Assembly: GCA_013115125.1 (NCBI GenBank)
Contig: JABANN010000391.1
Span: forward strand, 1 to 33,121
Length of the DNA stretch: 33,121 bases
Origin: Perkinsus olseni
Lineage: Eukaryota; Perkinsozoa; Perkinsida
Direction of reading: 5' to 3'
Within the stretch, counting starts at the first letter, position 1; every line of letters begins with the position of its first letter. The position numbers and the translations under genes are program-made. The notes beneath the pieces are model-generated. The model was not told the DNA's origin, searched no databases, and saw only the letters and a list, made by a program, of their open reading frames with translations. This document shows positions 23,844 through 33,121 of the stretch, piece by piece.

Positions 23844-25369
23844 GGGTATAGTGTTGGAAAGATACTGGATGCGTTGGTAATGGTGAATTATCGGGATGCT
23901 GATCTAATGAGGATCCTCAGTCGGGAGGTTATTGATGATATGTTCAAGCTAACATTCACGGAGGCAGCGGTAGGGTGGGAGAATCTTCGCTGTGCGTGAA
24001 GAGTATCTTTTAGGTGATTGTGAATGCATATAGTGTTTTTAACTGTGAATCGAAGCCCCTGTTGGAGTCGGCTATTAAACATTGTCATGCATTGGCGGCT
24101 ATGAATAGGAAGGGGAATGATGTTAGGAGCTGTGCAGTAAGGAACGTCGTTGAGGAAATGCAAGATTGCAAGATCCCTGGGGCTTCATTGTAGGTCCTCC
24201 TGTCTGGCTTAGCTCGTTTCAAACCGGAAGGTACTAAGGACCTGGTAGAGGTTATTCTGTCGTCAGCGGCAATGAACGCCGAGGAAGGAGGTCCTAGGGA
24301 TCGAACCAGGGACCTTTGGATTACCTGTTCTAGGCTTGACCGATCTTGCGTCTATCATTTCGAGTGCCGCACGCCTCCTCACCGCGGAAAATGAAGTTAC
24401 CGTTAAGGATGCTGAAGAGAGCGTCCTTGCTGACGTTAGTAAGTGCAGGGTGTCTGAATCGGACCCGGGACCTTTCGATTGTTAGATACTATTCTCGATA
24501 GGATATGTCTATCAACTCCTGAAAGTCTTTACAGTGCTGCCAGCGCTTTCCATACGTTAACCTTGTTTGATGGCATAGTGAAAGATACGCCGGAAATGAT
24601 GGAAGCTGCATCGAGAAACGTAGTGAACCACCGTTGGGATAAGTCGCGTGCTTTTCTGTGCATTTCGAGACTGATGTCGTTGGTAGTAGAAAAGGCCTAT
24701 TGGTGTTCAGTTCCTTGTGGCGCTCGATAGAGACCCCAACGCCCTGCGTAGTACGGTACCAGGACCGATACCCAAGATACGATTGAATAAACAGGTAGGG
24801 AGATCGAGCTATAGAATATTACCAGTATAATATAGTCATATCACTATTTCCATCCATCGATACATAATCATGAATAATAGTCATTTATTTCGATATAGGT
24901 GTCATGTAGTCACTCATCTCTCCCTGTTTTCTTCTGAATTTTTTATCCGTAATGTTCTAATTCCTAATGAGATATTCTCATTTTCGTGAAATCTACTGAA
25001 TAGTGCTTCATAGTAAAATACACCTACATGCTGTACACTATCTCAGCCGCCCGCCCTACGAGACCCTCCTGAGGGAGCGGAGGAACTGATGAAGGTTGGC
25101 TTCAGTGCAGAGCGAGCTGACGAGGAAGGGACTGCGAATGTGGAAGTGGACTTGGAGCCGGAGAACGAGACTGAGCAGCCAGGAGAGGAGGTAGCACGGT
25201 GGTCGTTGGTGATGGCCGTTGTTGTTATCATTGATAGTAGGTTGTGGTGGAGGGGATGTCTGTCTTGGATGCAACCTCGACGATGGGGTTGGGGCAGGAG
25301 GATGAGGAGGCAGTCAGAGATGATGATGCGATATTGCATAGATTGCAGAGGGAACGTAGGGTCTGTTAA
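23844..25369 (+). CDS. Helical-repeat protein (RAP/HPR-like), 5' end unresolved
   Basis: Exons 23844-23969, 24014-24136, 24194-24290, 24334-24438, 24486 to about 24620, about 24710-24794, 25047-25190 and 25241-25369 (TAA). Repeated helix pairs such as YSVGKILDALVMVNYRDADL, FTEAAVIVNAYSVF and LTDLASIISSAARLL resemble the alpha-hairpins of RAP/heptatricopeptide organellar RNA-binding proteins; that family link is inference. The C-terminus is acidic (ETEQPGEE, GQEDEEAVRDDDAILHRL). If exon 5 is not spliced it stops at 24730. The first four introns are 43-57 nt and all belong to repeat families. Confidence 0.6.
23970..24013 (-). repeat. Family-3 intron, antisense, 44 nt
   Basis: GAGAATCTTCGCTGTGCG, then AGTATCTTTTAG; nearly the same as the inner part of 16551-16610. 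Confidence 0.85.
24137..24193 (+). repeat. Family-2 intron, 57 nt
   Basis: GTAAGGAACGTCGTTGAGG then AAATGCAAGATTGCAAGATCC, ends CATTGTAG. Confidence 0.85.
24291..24333 (-). repeat. tRNA-like intron, antisense, 43 nt
   Basis: GTCCTAGGGATCGAACCAGG then GACCTTTGGAT; the reverse strand reads ATCCAAAGGTCCCTGG then TTCGATCCC. Ends GTTCTAG. Confidence 0.88.
24439..24485 (-). repeat. tRNA-like intron, antisense, 47 nt
   Basis: GTAAGTGCAGG, GAATCGGACCCGGGACCTTT, CGATTGTTAG; two exons away from the copy at 24291. Confidence 0.85.
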
Positions 25370-25523
25370 TGATATGTGCGCTCCACACGGAAGTCATGTG
25401 GCGAGACACGTGAAGACTGCTGATACTTCTTCCTCGAATAGAGTTTGGTTTCTCGTTATATGGAAATGCTTTGATTAAGATATATGTCTTCGTTCTCGCA
25501 CCGTTCTCTACGTACAGATCATC

Positions 25524-26323
25524 ATGGAGGGCAGTGAGAATTCGTCTTCACCTTACAGGGATCGCAGGGAAGGGAAACAGACGGTGGCGTTGGTGATGTA
25601 GGTACCACTGCCTTGAATAGTAAGAACAGGCCAGTAGCACCAGTCGAGGCGATAGCAGCTCGGAATAGAGTTGCATCGGTGGTGGCTATAGCAGTTGGCA
25701 GTCTCGGTAGAATATGGACACAATTGAACACAGGGAAGGAGGAGGAGGAAGGGAAGAGGGACGATGAAGTGATGGGTGAGCAGCAGCGCCAGCAGACAGC
25801 TTGTTCCTCATGCTTAATACCATACCATCCGCAGTACCACAACGATTGGTTACACCGGTTGAGAGTGAGATGCTTGCCAAAGCTGAGGATATCATAGCGC
25901 ACGGGTGCCCTGGACTCACGGCCAACCAACTTGTTAATTGCTTCGAGACGTAAGTTGGAATGCTAGTGGGCTGATAGTCATCACTGTACTCGTAGTACCA
26001 CTGTAATAAAAGCTATACGTCGTTGCATTGTAGTGGTGGCATGAGTACCACCTGTACTACTAGTATGAGTGCGAGTGGTGCGAAAAGTTGAGAAGGGAGA
26101 GGTTACTGTTGTTCATAGGTACGCCTTACATACGCCGCACAAGACCCATCATACTGTTTTGAGGGCAGTTGGGAATGAGTTGGTACGAAAGTGGATACAT
26201 GTTAGTGCGAGTGAGATAAGAAGACTGGAGAAGAGTATTGAAGCGTCGAAGTTGAAGCATCAGCAGTTGTCGTTTATGTTGAAGATGCATTCTAACAGGC
26301 GGAAGATACAACTATCACCATGA
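25524..26323 (+). CDS. Helical protein with coiled C-terminus, start uncertain
   Basis: The open + frame reaching 25774 (APVEAIAARNRVASVVAIAV, then KEEEEGKRDDEVM) joins in phase to 25835-25949 (VTPVESEMLAKAEDIIAHG) and 26119-26323 (LRAVGNELVRKWIHVSASEI, RRLEKSIEASKLKHQQL) ending TGA. Introns are 60 nt (GTGAGC...CCGCAG) and 169 nt. The style matches the preceding helical-repeat gene and the two may be related or even one locus. The first exon and ATG (25524) are not secure. Confidence 0.5.
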
Positions 26324-26811
26324 CATGAGTGGTGACACGAGCAGTTTCTGAAGATAGCCTTTCTGTTGGCTTCAATAAGTGAATATGAATAGCACAGCAT
26401 TAGTTAGCACTGCTGACTAATGCTGACACTGCTGACTCAGCAGTCAGCAAGAGGAGGTTGACACTTTCCGTACTTGAGTGACTGAAGATCATGATTGATC
26501 ACCACGCACGAAGGTCATTGAAAAGACAACCCTGAGAAATTTCACAGGAGAGAGTTGCATTATTAAGTTGCTGCACTCTGGAAATGACCAATCTACTCGA
26601 TGACGATATTCCCCCACCCCCACCCTCTGGTAAATGAACTTCCAACACCACAACAATAAGAATAATCAAGAGGATGTCGCTGCTTCCTAGCCAACTTGGA
26701 CTCTATTGCTGTTCACCACGCTTTGCAGTTGCTCCACTACCAGCTCGATAATGTTTATCGGTACCTGTGATGTTGATAATGGAACGAAGAGCATATGTAT
26801 TAGTATTATTA
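26324..26811. other. Intergenic between convergent genes
   Basis: No coding exon. Contains short GCTGACT repeats with a small hairpin (GCTGACTCAGCAGTCAGC near 26437-26454). Confidence 0.5.
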
Positions 26812-26970
26812 TTACTTGTGGAAGCCAATATCGTTGGCCTTCTCCCTGAAGCACTGACGGCACATCATGAGGCCGTACTTGCGGATGAGACCGTGCTGGT
26901 TGGAGCAAACACGGCACTGACGGGAACCAGGGCCGAAGTTACGGGGGCGAGTCATGTAGAGATCCGGCAT
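26812..26970 (-). CDS. RPS29: 40S ribosomal protein S29 (uS14), 52 aa
   Basis: Minus strand, single exon, ATG at 26970 and TAA at 26812. The protein is the normal length for eukaryotic S29 and has the zinc ribbon C19-x2-C22 ... C37-x2-C40 ([19 protein letters not shown]), followed by [15 protein letters not shown]. The N-terminus [17 protein letters not shown] replaces the usual MGHQ/MAHE start. It sits at the subunit head near the mRNA path. Codons prefer C in third position, unlike neighbours, as expected for very high expression. It is the only clearly conserved gene here with no intron. Confidence 0.97.
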   Translation of the reverse strand: MPDLYMTRPRNFGPGSRQCRVCSNQHGLIRKYGLMMCRQCFREKANDIGFHK

Positions 26971-27329
26971 AGTGGATTAGTGTTGGCTAGCGAACTCTCT
27001 GACAATGACAATGCCACCCAACCTACTTCGTATCTGACACGCTCCAACCTCAGATACCACCGTTTTACCTCCCTCGAGTGGAGCCTCGCGAGAATGCACA
27101 AGCAGTACGTGCCGAATACAACCCTCCGTTCCCCCAATGGCCTTCTGATCCCAATTGTGACCGACCAATCCTCCCAGCGAGCATTCGACCTCTCAGAGGG
27201 CCTCTGAGCACGCCCAGAAACATGCCGATCGATTGCGCTATAGCGGCACGGGAGCGTTGAGGAAATGCAAGCTTTCAAGATTCTTCAAGACTCTCACGAC
27301 ATGGTGCGCAAGATTCCCTATTTATTATC
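26971..27329. other. Open in several frames, unresolved
   Basis: A Pro-rich + frame (about 27003-27260, e.g. PPFYLPRVEPRENAQAV) looks coding, but other frames on both strands are also open. A family-2 core (GCGTTGAGGAAATGCAAG) lies at 27249-27272 without a clear GT donor. Confidence 0.3.
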
Positions 27330-27589
27330 ATGGACACCCCTCTTCAACGGTCAACGACGTTCGAGTCTCATCGTGGCAGAGAAAGGGCCTTCAGTCGTAA
27401 TAAACACTCGGAGCTGCGGGAACGACGACAGGTGGGGAGATAGTCAACATCGGTGGTACTGAGCATCATAATCATCAGGGTGGCCCACGAGGGGCATCGT
27501 CGTCAAGCATACTGAGAGAGTTCCGAAGTGGGCCGCCGGACGAGACGATCAGGCCACCACTGGCGGAAGATGGACAACGGATGATGTAG
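27330..27589 (+). CDS. Small Arg/Ser-rich hypothetical protein, 70 aa
   Basis: Exons 27330-27431 and 27479-27589 (TAG) join in phase across a 47-nt intron: MDTPLQRSTTFESHRGRER and FRSGPPDETIRPPLAEDG. No family. A 16-bp palindrome (TACGGAATATTCCGTA, 27590-27605) follows the stop directly. Confidence 0.35.
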
Positions 27590-27822
27590 TACGGAATATT
27601 CCGTATTAACCGTCTGTCTCGGTACACGCCCGAAACCACACAGTTTGTCTTCCCCCCTGTACCAGAGGACGAGATTATCTCACAGCAAGGTCATCTATTC
27701 CGGGGAGGGTTGATAACAGACTGCCGTTATTGAGCAATCTTGTATACACCTGTAATAGTAAGTTCGACGCTACTGCCTCTAGGATAAGCATCATCATAGC
27801 ACGACCGGTTCTGAAGGCTTAG

Positions 27823-30262
27823 TTTGAGCTCTTACCACTCCTTCGAACTTAAAAGCATCTTTGGACTTGAGAGACTTCTGAATCACGTGTACGGAAGTTC
27901 CGAGAACGTCACGATGAAAGCCTCCCGTCACGGATACCCATCTTGGTGTTCAGGGAACTACCAGCATACCGCCGTCGGCGAGCTGGCGGCCGGAATGTCT
28001 ATCGTAAGAGAGGTGTTGGGTACCATTGATACAATGGGGCGTTCGTTTAGTATACCCTCAACCGGAGGCCTACGGTCGTGTGGCTGCGGTGTGCATAGGG
28101 GAATCCATCGACTTAGATGAGGTCAGGAGAGGTTGGACGCAGGTCAAAGCTGGATCTAGGGATGCTTGTAAGAACAGGTATCTTAGCTTCACTCGTGCAA
28201 GATACATAACAGGTTGAGTATTCATGTTCACGCGTTGTCTCAGATAAAGGTCGCGCTGCCGGCCTGGTCGGTGGGGATCTCGTGAGTGATGCTGTCCCGA
28301 TCGAGAAGCGTGTAGGGCTGCCTCTGCCCTTTAGCCGTACTATGCCCCTCCCAGGTCTTATATTTAACGGTCTGTGCCAACAGCCTCGATTGCTACCTCT
28401 TCTCCTTTGGATGTGTTGTCGTCTGGGGAGCATCCGATAATCAGGTGAGCTCTTCGGGGGATTCGATCCCGGGACCTTCCGCATGGGAGCGGTGCTTCTC
28501 AGTTGGGTACTATAGTTGACTTAGTGAGGCCTCTAGTGAATAAGCCTTTATCCCAACCTGAGCATGACTACATGCGTTACACGACTGAGGTAAGCGCATA
28601 ACGTCCGAAGACCGTCAACGATCACCGCTCAGCCACCACTAGAAGGAACCCCGGACGGCGATAACGGCGATCCCGAGGCAGCCCATCATCCCTCTCGACG
28701 CCCGATTGCTCACGACAATATCAGATTATCAGCATCAGGCGGTTGGAGGTGGTGAAGTAGCATAAATGCTGGATGAATTCATCCTTGGTTCTCACGGCTC
28801 AGTTCCCTGATGGAACGCCTGGCTCACAGCTACTCCCTTGCGCAGAGCGTCCGAGTTGATGCATTCGAGACGATGCTTGATGGTGCAATCGAACGTACTA
28901 CGAGGGTTCATGTAGCCTTGCCTCCACCTACAGTATGAGTGCAGGAACGACCGATGTCCCTGAAACTATGACGAGGACCGGTACCGTAGGCATAGGGAAG
29001 AAGGAAGTTGCCAGACGGGTAAGGTCTCCGCTGCTGCTGCTGCTGCGGGGCTTTCCGACCTTTTCGGGTATATCATGCAACTGGCCATCGGTGGCCGGTG
29101 ACGTTGGGAAGAGATCGGGTAGCAATGGTATTATACTCATCTCAACGTATCATCTTCACGACCCAGTAACTATCTGGGTTGGCATGTTAGCGGGAGACAG
29201 TGCGAAATGCGGAGATTTCTTTCCTGTGAAGAGCAGATGTTGTTGATTTTTTTGATGATTATCGGCATCTATTTGCCTTTTTGTCGTGATCGCTCGCTGT
29301 GCTATGATGTGTGGGTCCTCCTTAGATGGGTAACCTCTTCGTACAACGCTGTGACTTGAACGTCTATAGTGATATCCTGGGAACTCCTGATGTATTCTGG
29401 TGAGTAGTGCACCAAGCATCAATCTAAGATACTCTCTGGCCTGATTGTCAGGGATTTTGATGAGTATGAGGCAGTTTATGATAAGTCAAGACGGTACATG
29501 GACATCAACAGGAGAGTGGAGATCCTAAACCAGGTGCTACAGCGGGATCATGCCCTCCGCTGGGATACTCAGGGAAGGGTGCAATCTGTTGAATGTTTAC
29601 TAACAGTACTGATGTTAGTAGCAACTCAGTACCAGCAGTACTAATAGTAAAAACATTCATAAACGACAGCGCTGGGCAACTGACGATTCCCCGGCTTCTG
29701 TGCTTCCTTGCTAGGGGCGTTTGTTCTTATCATTTAAAGTTTAACTTTTGTACCCTCATTATAAGTCCGTGTTGGTTCGCAGAGCCATTGAAATGAATCG
29801 GACTTGATGCAGTTAGCAAGATATTGTCATGCCCAGGCTAATGTGAGTGTGAATGTGCCGCGTGTTCAATAGATGTTTCTTGAGTTTCGAGAACGCTTCC
29901 AGGATCCGTTGGTTTCAATCTTGGGAGCGCTCCTCAAATTCAGGAGAGGTCCATTGAACACCCCCATGGAATCTCGAGTGTTACTCCTCACCCGTAGTAG
30001 TCGAGGGAGTAGGCCGGAAATCCTCTCTACTGTTGACCGTTCATTGTGGGTTCAGCGCATGGAGGTCCTCAATGATATGTACACCATGATACAGGAGGAG
30101 CTACATGTTGCACATGGGAATAACCTAGAGGTAGACGATGGTACCCGATGATAATGGTATGGTACTCCTTCTGATACTCAGATATGGGTAATCTGGTTGG
30201 TGGCTGTGGATGCGATAGTCATCGGGCTTGAGCTGTTTCTAACGTACTGGCGTGAATTTTAA
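27823..30262 (+). CDS. RMND1/RMD1 (DUF155) family protein, at least 13 exons
   Basis: Exons: 27823-27888, 27954-28003, 28051-28167, 28244-28281, 28316-28444, 28503-28589, 28633-28748, 28803-28894, 28945-29018, 29326-29399, 29452-29533, 30056-30130, 30182-30262. Hallmarks in order: GRVAAVCIGESIDL; the core strand CYLFSFGCVVVWGASD; DYMRYTTE; ERLAHSYSLAQSVRVDAFE; GNLFVQRCDLNVYSDILGTP then DVFW; RRVEILNQ|RMEVLNDMY, EELHVAHGNNLE; and a C-terminal membrane helix IWVIWLVAVDAIVIGLELF. This family sits in the mitochondrial inner membrane and supports mitochondrial translation (known for human RMND1). The first exon or mitochondrial presequence lies further left and is not resolved. Intron 28282-28315 is only 34 nt; the donor at 28749 could be 28752. 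Confidence 0.88.
28168..28243 (+). repeat. Family-4 intron, 76 nt (RMND1)
   Basis: GTAAGAACAGGTATC, then CACTCGTGCAAGATAC as in 16984-17036, ends TTGTCTCAG. Confidence 0.65.
28445..28502 (-). repeat. tRNA-like intron, antisense, 58 nt (RMND1)
   Basis: GTGAGCTCTTCGGGGG then ATTCGATCCCGGGACCTTCC; the reverse strand reads GGAAGGTCCCGGGATCGAAT. Removal keeps VVVWGASDNQ|LGTIVDL in phase. Confidence 0.88.
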
Positions 30263-30594
30263 AATAGTTCTTTAAATGGTTGGTATTGAGTTCTCAAGTT
30301 GGGCGATAAGGTTGAAAGCGGGCAAGGAAATAGAGGAGGGAGTGGTTTATTTAAGATCTTCTTCCCGTTTCCGCGTAACACCACAGCCGTTGTAACCCAA
30401 AGGATGTTAACACCGACGAGCATGCCTGCCTGCATGATCTTCTTTCCTCCATCAAGTTTTCGTGAGCACCTGAACAACCCGGTAGGAGCACCATTTCCGG
30501 TGGAGTAAAATTTTACATCTTCGTCGGTCTTCGTGCCTGTCGGCTTCTCCGGCTCCGGGCCTTCTGGGTCCAAGCCTATTGATTCGGGAGCTGA
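30259..30594 (-). CDS. Small single-pass membrane protein, about 104 aa or more
   Basis: The minus-strand frame ends at TAA (30261-30259). It has an acidic start (EGPEPEKPTGTKTDED), a conserved-looking GNGAPTGLFRCSRKLDGG, and one hydrophobic helix (MQAGMLVGVNILWVTTAVVL) followed by Pro-rich sequence. No ATG is in frame; an acceptor near 30594 (TTTTCCTCAG on the minus strand) suggests an upstream exon. Function unknown. Confidence 0.5.
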   Translation of the reverse strand, partial: SAPESIGLDPEGPEPEKPTGTKTDEDVKFYSTGNGAPTGLFRCSRKLDGGKKIMQAGMLVGVNILWVTTAVVLRGNGKKILNKPLPPLFPCPLSTLSPNLRTQYQPFKELF

Positions 30595-30717
30595 GGAAAA
30601 CTCATGATTGCAGATTCCTTAACGGAGGGCTCTACTGTTATCTCCATCTCTCACTCCTTGTTGACCAGTCGACGCCCCTTCGGCCTTAGTTCTCTCCAGA
30701 CCTGCTACAGTAGTAGT

Positions 30718-30941
30718 ATGGCAGAAAAGCGAGAATCGTGAGTCTGCTACCAGACGAAGGAGTGTCGACGCTATTAATCTTGATGTGATAGAGAGTCAGT
30801 GGGCTGCCTGGCTTCAACGCTAACATCTTGCTGGCAAAGCTGGATGGCGCAGCACCTGTAGCGATGGTGATGAGAGACGGGTTAACAAAGATGCTGTTTG
30901 AGAGAATGATGCTCGAAGAGAGGGGCGCATTCAACGCGTGA
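30718..30941 (+). CDS. Small hypothetical protein, 55 aa, 2 exons
   Basis: Exons 30718-30737 (MAEKRE) and 30794-30941 join in phase: VSGLPGFNANILLAKLDG, RDGLTKMLFERMMLEERGAF, then TGA. The intron (56 nt, GTGAGT...ATAGAG) has an unusual acceptor. No family. Divergent from the membrane protein gene to its left. Confidence 0.4.
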
Positions 30942-31107
30942 AATAATTCGGCTAGCGATCTCGAGCTTTCGAATTACTATACACCAAGAGGCCGTAGTGA
31001 AACTCGGCATCGATTCTGGAACCGCATTCTACGTGTCAGGAGCAATTTCGGGATACTGAGTTTCAGCATGGGGCGAGTGTTTTCGATTCGCAGATTTTCG
31101 GAAAACC

Positions 31108-31531
31108 TCAAGTAAGACTCTCAATCACACTAGGAGCAAATTCTAGTATTTTTGGCGCGGGACCCTGTAGGTTTACAGACCATCCCTTAGCACCCGTGTT
31201 GTTGGTGTTGTTATTGATTGTTACACTATTATTGTTGGTTCGGGGTTTCAGGTCATTATCCCAATATTCTTCGGGATGAGGTTGGCCATCGTCGACGGGA
31301 TCTGGACAACAACCGTTATTGGCAAGCAAAGGAGCAGTTCGCTTTACCCGAACCATTAACGCTCTTCACTGAGTATGATACCTGATCACCAACAGAACAG
31401 TCGAGTACCGCGGCCGCCAAGCGTTGCAATAGCTCCCTCACTTTGGTAGCGGCCCTGAACCTTAGACCATCAGCAACACTGGTGGACAGGCAGATGACAA
31501 GGAGGAGGAGGAGGAAGTGGACGGAGGCCAT
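31108..31531 (-). CDS. Predicted secreted Asn-rich protein, 125 aa, 2 exons
   Basis: Minus strand, ATG at 31531, exons 31531-31348 and 31301-31108, intron 46 nt (GTAAAG...TGTCCAG). A strong signal peptide (MASVHFLLLLLVICLSTSVA) is followed by a helical part (FRAATKVRELLQRLAAAVLD), then VDDGQPHPEEYWDNDLKPR and an Asn/Thr-rich stretch with several NxT/S sequons (TINNNTNNTG). No family recognised. Confidence 0.65.
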
Positions 31532-31801
31532 CGGAAGAGGTATTTGCTGCGAACACTGATCGTTCCTCGGAACCGTAGAGACCCTGTAGAGTCTGTTTGG
31601 CAACCATACTCTGGTCGCCACCGCAGTCAACATTTAAGGCGCGCGCTAAGATCATGAGCTGGGGAGAGCGCATCGTTTATCTCGCTCGCCCAAAAATGCT
31701 CGGAAGATGCCATTTTCCGGTATCACTCGGTACGAACCGCTTGCTACGAATAAGCTTCTCCTTCCCGGTGGGAGCTTTGTGTGCCCGTGCCTGCTCGTTG
31801 C

Positions 31802-31803
<2 letters not shown>

Positions 31804-31863
<60 letters not shown>
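31804..31863. repeat. (TTG)20 microsatellite
   Basis: Twenty TTG units, preceded by CGTTGCTG. Same motif as at 1-69. The long Val, Leu, Cys, Asn or Thr runs in the frames here are artefacts. Confidence 0.97.
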
Positions 31864-31864
<1 letters not shown>

Positions 31865-32157
31865 CATTGTTGTCAGAAAAGCGGTCTATGCGTGACCCAT
31901 GCGAACGTGCATCATTCCGAGTGCATAACTCGCAAAAGAAAATGTAGAAATTTCGCGGCATTCGCGTGAGTCTCTAACGGTATGTTCAACCGTAGCGAAG
32001 TTATTAGTCGCTACATGAGCTTCTCTGAGATATCGGATCCCCCGACTGTTCACTTTAAGAACCGTCGATGGTCAATTATGACACACTGGGGATTGTACGT
32101 TCTTGTCACTTTCAGTTTGAGTGTTTCAGTTCTTCTAGATTTGGGCAAAAGTTGGTA

Positions 32158-32530
32158 ATGATAATATCCCTTCTATTATTCTTCTCTTTACTACCAGAAT
32201 TGGCGTGTGGGTCTGCTGATAGAAAACGTGTACCGGCAGTCACCCTCCCTGAACTGATGACTCAATGAACTCAATGAACTGATTCCGAATCTCGGAGTAG
32301 GTCTGCTCGACAGGAGGAGAATCTACGACGAGGCCTCACCCCGCGGCGAACGAGTTTGGTGTAGCCAAGTTGGAATGAGGGCGATGAACCGCAGCCCTGC
32401 TCAGAATTTCAGCAGGAGCGATGGCAGAGAGGACGACAGCGAGGCCAGGGTGGAAGGACATCATTATCCAATAAGGTTGGCTGGAAGACTGCGGCAACGA
32501 GGCAGTTATTTCAAGGGCAAGATATTGTAA
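32158..32530 (+). CDS. Predicted secreted basic protein, 99 aa, 2 exons
   Basis: Exons 32158-32227 and 32301-32530 join in phase (300 nt with TAA). Signal peptide MIISLLLFFSLLPELACGSA; mature part SADRKR|LLDRRRIYDEASPRG, then EARVEGHHYPIRLAGRLRQR. The intron is 73 nt (GTGTAC...GGAGTAG). No family; small exported protein is inference. Confidence 0.55.
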
Positions 32531-33061
32531 GAGTGATGTTGGCTCCTAAACAGCGGACAACTTGGAGATAATTGCAGTGTTTCTAAGCCTCGTGGCTATA
32601 TCAGTACAATTCTGAAACAGAGTCAGGGTAACTTTGAACCGCTACTGCCGAGTCGGCAGTGCCGACTAGCATACTCTAACGAAGAGGGATGTTCTTCAAA
32701 GAAGGCATTCCCGTTCGTGTTGCCCTCAGTAAGATATCAGCCTTCTAAACCGCTGCTTCCCTAACAGCCTCTGCGTCTTTTCTCGGCCGGGTTATGAGAG
32801 CGACTCATCTGCAGCCTTCTACATCGCAGCCCGCAAGTTTCTCGTTTACGACATGCTTCTGTGGAGACACGTTTCACAGTGGCCTTCCTTGGGAATTTCC
32901 CTTTTATTTTTTCCATTCCGCTCACTGAGCGGCGCTCAGATTCCTTCCTTTGCCGGGTGGCACACCACCACCCGGAAAACATTTTTCGTGTCTCATCAGT
33001 GAGCGCGCCTTCATTGATTTCGCCTACCATTCCAATCGACACCCCCTGGTGTTGTAGTTCC
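32531..33061. other. Intergenic
   Basis: No supported gene. Holds a short GC-rich inverted repeat (GCCGAGTCGGCAGTGCCGAC near 32648-32667). A minus-strand frame 32761-33063 is open but unsupported. Confidence 0.4.
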
Positions 33062-33099
33062 ATGGAGACCCTGTGTTGTTTGATGAACCCGAAGCCATG
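33062..33099 (+). CDS. First exon of a gene cut by the window end
   Basis: ATG followed by 12 codons (METLCCLMNPKPW, last codon split) and a strong donor (ATG|GTGAGTG at 33100). The rest lies outside. Confidence 0.35.
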
Positions 33100-33121
33100 G
33101 TGAGTGAATGATAACAGATTA

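Noticed and set aside
29534-29644. Terminal exon of RMND1 ending at 29642
   Set aside because: The real C-terminus (RMEVLND... and the membrane helix) lies at 30056-30262, in phase after a 522-nt intron; kept only as a possible isoform.
31652-31961. Poly-Asn, poly-Thr, poly-Val or poly-Cys proteins
   Set aside because: They are only the frames of the TTG microsatellite.

Overview
The window is eukaryotic protist nuclear DNA at roughly balanced base composition. It is gene-dense, and most genes lie on the + strand. Genes are cut by many very short GT-AG introns, mostly 43-75 nt, so very few proteins can be read from one unspliced frame. I rebuilt genes by hand: I joined exons only where both splice sites and codon phase agreed, and used protein-family similarity as a check. 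The clearest families are a canonical poly(A) polymerase, a La/LARP7-type RNA-binding protein, ribosomal protein S29, an RMND1/DUF155 mitochondrial protein, a PAM2-motif protein and helical-repeat proteins. Intron style plus several small secreted proteins suggest an alveolate of the perkinsid/dinoflagellate side. That placement is inference, not proof.

Layout. Bases 1-4471 hold a TTG microsatellite, small genes for predicted secreted proteins (219-1131, 1586-2188 on +; 4471-3677 on -) and an unresolved stretch. Bases 4484-6516 are a decayed Mutator-like (MULE) DNA transposon, followed by about 1 kb of AT-rich gene-free DNA with palindromes. From 7528 a dense + strand array begins: a 601-aa membrane-anchored PAM2 protein (7528-10213), two small genes, poly(A) polymerase (12447-16700, 15 exons, 548 aa), La/LARP7-like (16807 to about 19195 or beyond, at least 14 exons), a small Gly-rich protein, a basic nuclear-type protein (21074-22071) and helical-repeat genes (23183-26323). 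RPS29 is on the - strand (26970-26812) without an intron. RMND1 (27823-30262) follows, converging tail-to-tail with a small membrane protein gene. Two more secreted-protein genes and a second TTG repeat lie near the right end.

The main discovery is in the introns. At least 24 short segments carry a tRNA T-arm (B-box-like GGTTCGATCC flanked by a self-complementary stem and a preceding ATCCGAAGGTCCC-like stretch). About 21 of them coincide with introns whose removal restores a conserved reading frame. They occur in both orientations relative to the host gene. In sense copies the T-run after the acceptor-like end forms the polypyrimidine tract before the 3' AG. In some antisense copies the complementary A-run sits at the 5' splice site (GTAAAAA). 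Further short intron families share other cores: CGTTGAGGAAATGCAAGA, GCGCACAGCGAAGATTCT, ACTCGTGCAAGATAC, GGCGCGTGACG and GTAGGCGGAGCGAAG. One gene (La/LARP7) carries four families. These look like introners: mobile elements that insert as ready-made introns. One family appears to be tRNA-derived. The adjacency of PAM2 protein, poly(A) polymerase and La/LARP7 puts three RNA 3'-end or poly(A)-related genes in a row.
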